Origin: Pseudomonadota bacterium
GTDB lineage: Bacteria; Pseudomonadota; Gammaproteobacteria; Burkholderiales; Ferrovaceae
Reading direction: 5' to 3'
Length of the DNA stretch: 11,468 bases
Assembly (NCBI GenBank): GCA_021828575.1
Contig: JAJZEL010000145.1
Location: forward strand, 1-11,468
Shown: positions 7,239 through 11,468 of the stretch, piece after piece
Numbering within the stretch: position 1 is the stretch's first letter
How the letters are laid out: each line of letters begins with the position of its first letter
Notes under the pieces: generated by a model
Told to the model about the DNA's origin: nothing
The model's database searches: none
Seen by the model: only the letters and a program-made list of their open reading frames with translations
Translations under genes and position numbers: made by a program

Positions 7239-9776
7239 ATGATGGCTGACCAGGATGGCGACACACTTGAACAGGCGGCCAGCAGATTGGCGGCCATCAT
7301 TGAATCGTCAGACGACGCCATCATTAGCAAGAATCTGCAAGGTGTTGTCACCAGCTGGAATGTTGGGGCGGAAAAAATATTCGGTTTCAGACCGGATGAG
7401 ATGATCGGTCACTCCATCACGCGGATTATTCCGGAGGATAGGCAGCAGGAAGAGGATTACATTCTTGGGAAAATCCGGTGCGGTGAGATCGTTGACCATT
7501 TTGAAACCATCCGTAAGACGAAAGCAGGGGAAGCAATAGAAGTTTCCGTCACGATTTCCCCCATTCATGACCGACAGGGAAAAATCATCGGGGCGTCAAA
7601 AATTGCTCGTGACATCACTGTGCAGAAGGCACGCGAACGCGAAGTGATGAGGATGTACCGGCTGTATAGTGCCCTGAGTCAGATCAACCGCACCATTATC
7701 AGGGCAAAGACGCGGGATGAGCTTTTTCAGAACACATGCCGCGTTCTGGTGGAACAGGGTGCGTTTGGAATGGCATGGATCGGATGGCGCAATCCCGATA
7801 CCGAGCAATTGGTTCCGGTTGCTGTGTGGGGACGCGGTTCGGACTACGTCAACAGTATTCGGGTGTATGCCGACGAGCGGCCTGAAGGCTGTGGGCCAAC
7901 GGGGCGGGCCTATCGTGCAGGACAGCCTTACGTCTGCAATCGCCTTCTCAAGGATCCTTCCACACTGCCGTGGCGCGTCCAAATGGAGAAGTTCGGGTAT
8001 CGTGCATTGGCTGCATTTCCGATTCGCGCAAATGATCAGGTTGCTGGCACGCTGAGCGTGTATGTGGACCGTGAGGATTTTTTTCTGGCGGAGGAAGTGG
8101 CGTTGCTTGAGGAAGCCGCCGGCGACGTGTCATTTGCACTCGATAATTTGGCCAGGGAAGAAGATCGGCATCGTGCTCAAGCACTTGCCGAAAGTGAACG
8201 GCAGTTTTCGAAGACCATGATCGACAGTATGCCAGGCATTCTGTATTTCTATAACGATCGCGGACAGTTCTTGCGCTGGAATCGCAATTTTGAAACCGTG
8301 TCCGGGTACTCGGCTGCTGAAATTGCTGGCATGCATCCCCGGGATTTTTTCGCACAAGAAGATCGGCCCCGATTGGAAACGCGGGTCGCGGAAGTGTTTC
8401 AGTTGGGCGAGTCCACACTCGAAGCGCCTTTCCAAAGCAAGGATGGCACCAAACATCCCTATTTTTTTACAGGTCGTCGAGTGGATTATGACGGGGTTCC
8501 CTGTCTGGTGGGTGTCGGGATTGATATCAGTGAACGACTGAAAGCCGAACAGGCAATGCAGACAAGCCAGGGACGGCTCAATGTGGTGATTGAAAATCTT
8601 CGGGAAGGTCTGGTGATAGCCGATCCTGATCTCGGCTACCTGCACTGGAATCCTGAATCGTTGCGCATGCTGGGGTTTGAAGATATGGAAGAGGGTCGGC
8701 GTCGGCAACGCGAATTTGACCGGATTTTCGAACTTTACGAATTGGATGGTACACCGATTCCCAACGAGCGCTGGCCTCTGGCCCGGATTCGGGCAGGCGA
8801 AACACTGACCAACCATCAGGTTCGCATGCGTCGTACAGACATGGACTGGGACCGGATATTCAGCCACCAGGGATCCCGGGTGACCTACGCAGCCAACAAG
8901 CAGCTTGCCTTCATGACGCTTCAGGATATTACCGACCGTACGCTTGCGGAAACGGCATTGCGTGATGCACGTGATGACCTGGAGCGGCAGGTGAAGGCCA
9001 GGACAGCCGACCTTCAGACGGCTCTGGAGCGTGCAGAAGCGGCAGACAATATGAAGTCGGCGTTTCTTGCCACCATGTCACATGAGTTGCGCACACCGCT
9101 CAATTCCATCATCGGGTTTACCGGGATTCTCTTACAGAACCTTGCCGGTCCATTGAATCCGGAGCAGGTCAAACAGCTCGGCATGGTGCAGGGCAGCGCA
9201 CGTCATCTTCTAGAGCTGATTAATGACGTGCTCGACATTTCGAAAATCGAAGCCGGACAGGTTGTGCTTGGCAGGGAAATGTTCAGCGTGCCGGTATGCC
9301 TCGATCGTGTTGTTGCTTCCATGCGGCCAATGGCCACGAAGAAAGGTCTTTCACTGGACCTTGTCATTGAGCCGGTATTGGATAAAATGTACAGCGATCG
9401 TCGAAAATTCGAACAGATTGTCCTGAATCTGGTGAACAACGCCATTAAATTCACCGATCAGGGGGGGGTTACCGTGACCGCCAAAAAACTCGAGGCGTGT
9501 GAATCGGAGGGGTTGATCAACTCCGGAACGGCTGTAAGCATTACCGTTGCCGATACAGGTATTGGTATCAAATCCGAGGACTTGGGCAAGCTGTTCGAAC
9601 CCTTTCGGCAACTTGACTCGAGCCTGACGCGTAAATATGAAGGGACCGGTCTCGGACTGGCCATTTGTCGTCGTCTGGCGGAAATGCTGGGGGGCGGAGT
9701 TCTCGTGCGCAGCAAATACGGCACGGGCAGCCAGTTCATCGTGATGCTTCCATTGGAGCTTGGGCACAGGCCATGA
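7239..9776 (+). CDS. Cytosolic hybrid-sensor-type histidine kinase, PAS-GAF-PAS-PAS-HisKA-HATPase
   Basis: Sensor histidine kinase of 845 residues from ATG 7239, with no membrane segment, so it senses an internal signal. Domain order: PAS (about 15-133), GAF (about 145-305), PAS (about 317-440), PAS (about 443-570), a coiled coil, then HisKA with SHELRTPLN and phosphoacceptor His615. The HATPase domain is complete: N-box NLVNNAIKF (730-738), G1 DTGIG (772-776), an F-box with LFEPFRQLD, and G2 GTGLGL (802-807). The first PAS resembles FixL-type PAS sequence but lacks its haem-ligand His at the equivalent place, so haem binding is not supported. It has no receiver of its own; the next gene, overlapping by 4 bp (ATGA), supplies one. 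Start choice: AGAGG at 7222-7226 suits a TTG at 7233 (6 nt) better than ATG 7239 (12 nt), so the first two residues are uncertain. The signal is unknown. Confidence 0.92.
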   Translation: MMADQDGDTLEQAASRLAAIIESSDDAIISKNLQGVVTSWNVGAEKIFGFRPDEMIGHSITRIIPEDRQQEEDYILGKIRCGEIVDHFETIRKTKAGEAIEVSVTISPIHDRQGKIIGASKIARDITVQKAREREVMRMYRLYSALSQINRTIIRAKTRDELFQNTCRVLVEQGAFGMAWIGWRNPDTEQLVPVAVWGRGSDYVNSIRVYADERPEGCGPTGRAYRAGQPYVCNRLLKDPSTLPWRVQMEKFGYRALAAFPIRANDQVAGTLSVYVDREDFFLAEEVALLEEAAGDVSFALDNLAREEDRHRAQALAESERQFSKTMIDSMPGILYFYNDRGQFLRWNRNFETVSGYSAAEIAGMHPRDFFAQEDRPRLETRVAEVFQLGESTLEAPFQSKDGTKHPYFFTGRRVDYDGVPCLVGVGIDISERLKAEQAMQTSQGRLNVVIENLREGLVIADPDLGYLHWNPESLRMLGFEDMEEGRRRQREFDRIFELYELDGTPIPNERWPLARIRAGETLTNHQVRMRRTDMDWDRIFSHQGSRVTYAANKQLAFMTLQDITDRTLAETALRDARDDLERQVKARTADLQTALERAEAADNMKSAFLATMSHELRTPLNSIIGFTGILLQNLAGPLNPEQVKQLGMVQGSARHLLELINDVLDISKIEAGQVVLGREMFSVPVCLDRVVASMRPMATKKGLSLDLVIEPVLDKMYSDRRKFEQIVLNLVNNAIKFTDQGGVTVTAKKLEACESEGLINSGTAVSITVADTGIGIKSEDLGKLFEPFRQLDSSLTRKYEGTGLGLAICRRLAEMLGGGVLVRSKYGTGSQFIVMLPLELGHRP

Positions 9777-10138
9777 ACCGGAACATTCTCCTGATTGAAG
9801 ACAATGAACAGAATCGTTATCTGGCGACGTTTTTGCTCGAGCAGCGCGGATACGGCATCATTTCGGCACTCGATGGCCCGACTGGGGTTGCTGCGGCCAA
9901 ATCCCAAACGCCGGATCTGATACTGCTCGACATCCAGTTGCCGCATATGGATGGTTACGAAGTCGCGCGCCAGTTGCGTGCACTGCAATCATTACAAGGG
10001 ATTCCCATTGTTGCAGTGACTTCCTACGCCATGCCCGGCGATCGCGAGCGATGTCTTGCCGCTGGCTGTGACGGTTATATTGAAAAGCCGATCAATCCCG
10101 AAACATTTGTCGCTGAAATTGAACGATTCCTGAGCTGA
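9773..10138 (+). CDS. Single-domain (DivK/CheY-like) response regulator
   Basis: Stand-alone receiver of 121 residues with no output domain. Acidic pocket E9/D10, phosphoacceptor D53 in LILLDIQLPHMDG, conserved T83 and K105 (EKP) are all present. The sequence style (NRNILLIEDNEQNRYL, VAVTSYAMPGDRERCLAAGCDGYIEKPI) matches receivers usually paired with large PAS-containing kinases. Its ATG overlaps the kinase stop as ATGA, so the two are translated together and it is very likely the direct phosphate acceptor from His615. It may pass the signal by protein contact or by phosphorelay; no phosphotransfer protein is seen in the window. Confidence 0.93.
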   Translation: MNRNILLIEDNEQNRYLATFLLEQRGYGIISALDGPTGVAAAKSQTPDLILLDIQLPHMDGYEVARQLRALQSLQGIPIVAVTSYAMPGDRERCLAAGCDGYIEKPINPETFVAEIERFLS

Positions 10139-10165
10139 CCATCATCCAACACAAGGCGTATCGTC

Positions 10166-10930
10166 ATGCGCGTGCTCATTGTCGAGGACAAAGAGGAGAA
10201 CACCTACTATCTCCGCGCGTTGCTGGAAGGGAACGGATACCAGGTGGAAACCGCTCATCACGGGGCTGAAGCACTGGTGCTGGCGCGAAAATCTTCTCCC
10301 GACATGGTGATTTCCGACCTGCTCATGCCCATCATGGACGGCTATACATTGCTGCGCTATTGGAAATCGGACGAACATCTGAAGCAGATTCCTTTTGTTG
10401 TTTATACAGCCACATATACCGAAGCCGAAGATGAACGCCTGGCCTACGATCTTGGTGCTGATGGCTTTGTCCTGAAACCTTGCGAGCCTGAAAAATTCAT
10501 GGCGGAACTGCGCGCAGTTCAGTCGCGGGGTGCAGTTGCAAAACCAACGGACATGACTGGTGACGATACCGGGGGGGAAGTCACATTCCAGCATTACAGT
10601 CAGACCTTGATCAGAAAGCTGGAAGAAAAAACACTGCAATTGGAAGAAACAAACCGCGCGCTGGAAAAAGAATTGATAGAACGGCGCGGGATCGAAAATG
10701 AGCTTCGGCTGAAAAATACGATTTTGCAGACTGAACAGGAAACCGCGCTTGATGCCATTCTCGTGATTGGTGAAAAAGGCGAGATTCTGACGTACAACAA
10801 TAAATTCCGTGATCTCTGGAAAATATCCAATGCCATACTGGGTGAGAAACTGGACGCTGGGATTTTGGAGTATGCGGCTCGAATGGTGACGGATCCTGTT
10901 GCCTTCCTGTCCAGGGTTCATCAACTGTAA
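10166..10930 (+). CDS. Receiver-coiled coil-PAS protein, ended early by TAA inside the PAS domain
   Basis: Starts 27 nt after the preceding regulator, with AAGG 9 nt before ATG 10166. The 254-residue product has a complete receiver (E7/D8, phosphoacceptor D51 in MVISDLLMPIMDG, the YTATYT segment, and LKP with the conserved Lys), a charged linker, a coiled coil at about 146-195, then the first half of a PAS domain (from about ETALDAILVIGEKGEI). TAA at 10928-10930 falls where PAS domains of this type usually have Tyr in an L-Y pair, and the same frame continues with the rest of the fold. A one-base change from TAT or TAC would explain it. If the stop is real, the protein ends as a receiver with half a PAS domain, and the output region is lost. 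It might still act as a phosphate sink. A sequencing error is possible. Confidence 0.85.
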   Translation: MRVLIVEDKEENTYYLRALLEGNGYQVETAHHGAEALVLARKSSPDMVISDLLMPIMDGYTLLRYWKSDEHLKQIPFVVYTATYTEAEDERLAYDLGADGFVLKPCEPEKFMAELRAVQSRGAVAKPTDMTGDDTGGEVTFQHYSQTLIRKLEEKTLQLEETNRALEKELIERRGIENELRLKNTILQTEQETALDAILVIGEKGEILTYNNKFRDLWKISNAILGEKLDAGILEYAARMVTDPVAFLSRVHQL

Positions 10931-11468
10931 GAAGATCGTGAGGCCATTTGCAGTGATGAAATAGACTTGAAGGACGGAACGATCATTGATCGTTATTCCG
11001 CGCCAGTGGTCGGTGAAGAGGGCACATACTATGGGCGCATCTGGTATTTTCGTGACGTCACCGATGCCAGACGCATCCAGAAGTCGTTGCTCGATAGCGA
11101 GCAGGAGCAGCGACAATTGGTCAGGATGCTCGAAATCGAGCGGACGCGACTCACGTCAGCGCAGGAAGTGGCGCGCATCGGGAGTTGGGAGACCGCTCTG
11201 GATACCTGGGAGATGATTTGGTCAGCGGAAACCTACCGGATTTTTGAGGTGAACCCCGCAGATTTCAGTCCCACTCATCACAAGTTTCTTCAACGTGTAC
11301 ATCCTGAAGACCGGGAGGAGATGGATCGTATCTTTTCTGCATCGCTTGCTGTCAGAACGCCCTGCGTCATGGAACATCGCATCATGTTGCCTGACGGGGA
11401 AAGCAAATTTGTGGAAGAACGCTGGCAAGTGGCGTTTGACCATTCCGGAAAGCCAGTCAGAGATCGGA
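10931..11468 (+). pseudogene. Downstream part of the interrupted receiver-PAS gene, open to the window edge
   Basis: The frame of the preceding gene continues after its TAA for 179 codons without another stop. It begins EDREAICSDEIDLKDG and runs through RYSAPVVGEEGTYYGRIWYF and RDVTDARR, the classic end of a PAS domain. After a coiled-coil linker a second PAS begins (AQEVARIGSWETALDTWEM), with PEDREEMDRIF and HRIMLPDGESKFVEERW motifs. Such chains usually end in a histidine kinase or GGDEF/EAL output beyond the edge, which cannot be seen here. The first in-frame ATG is at 11126 and lacks a good Shine-Dalgarno, so independent translation of this piece is uncertain. The strong conservation after the stop suggests the break is recent or artefactual. 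Confidence 0.75.

Noticed and set aside
7048..7239. Plus-strand 63-codon frame before the kinase, starting with TTG
   Set aside because: It has no ribosome binding site and starts inside the candidate -35 hexamer, so it could not be in that transcript. No domain is seen.
10142..11116. Minus-strand 324-codon frame opposite the receiver-PAS gene
   Set aside because: The plus strand encodes a clear receiver and PAS domains; the antisense product looks like no known family and simply spans the stop region.

Overview
The window looks like chromosomal DNA from a proteobacterium, most plausibly beta or gamma. The gene families, the 4-bp overlapping operon style and the moderately high GC content point that way, but there is no marker gene to settle the lineage. 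Two divergent gene blocks meet at a regulatory region around 6607-7232.

Left block (minus strand, 6702 down to the left edge): a cobalt/cobalamin operon. In order of transcription it holds an adenosylcobalamin-type riboswitch (about 6833-6965), a 28-codon leader ORF with a strong Shine-Dalgarno, a NiCoT-type nickel/cobalt permease, a thioredoxin-fold [2Fe-2S] ferredoxin, the large cobaltochelatase subunit CobN, and a fused ChlI/ChlD-type AAA+ and VWA chelatase subunit cut by the left edge. Each successive pair from permease to chelatase subunit overlaps by 4 bp (GTGA or ATGA), so translation is probably coupled. The permease would import Co2+, CobN with the ChlI/D-type motor would insert it into hydrogenobyrinic acid a,c-diamide, and B12 would shut the operon down through the riboswitch. 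No cobS or cobT is visible.

Right block (plus strand, 7239 to the right edge): a signalling operon. It holds a soluble PAS-GAF-PAS-PAS histidine kinase, a DivK-like single-domain response regulator overlapping it by 4 bp, and a receiver-PAS protein. The reading frame of the last is broken by a TAA inside its first PAS domain but continues open, with further PAS sequence, to the right edge.

Most notable points: (1) a hairpin followed at once by an in-frame A AAA AAC slippery heptamer at the ChlI/VWA junction of the chelatase subunit gene, fitting the idea that one gene makes both small and medium subunits; (2) the precise nonsense codon in the receiver-PAS gene; (3) the riboswitch-controlled leader ORF, in frame with the permease and ended by a TGA just before it; (4) a 27-residue His/Asp/acidic tract inside CobN, encoded by self-complementary short repeats; (5) G8 and G7 homopolymers in the signalling genes.
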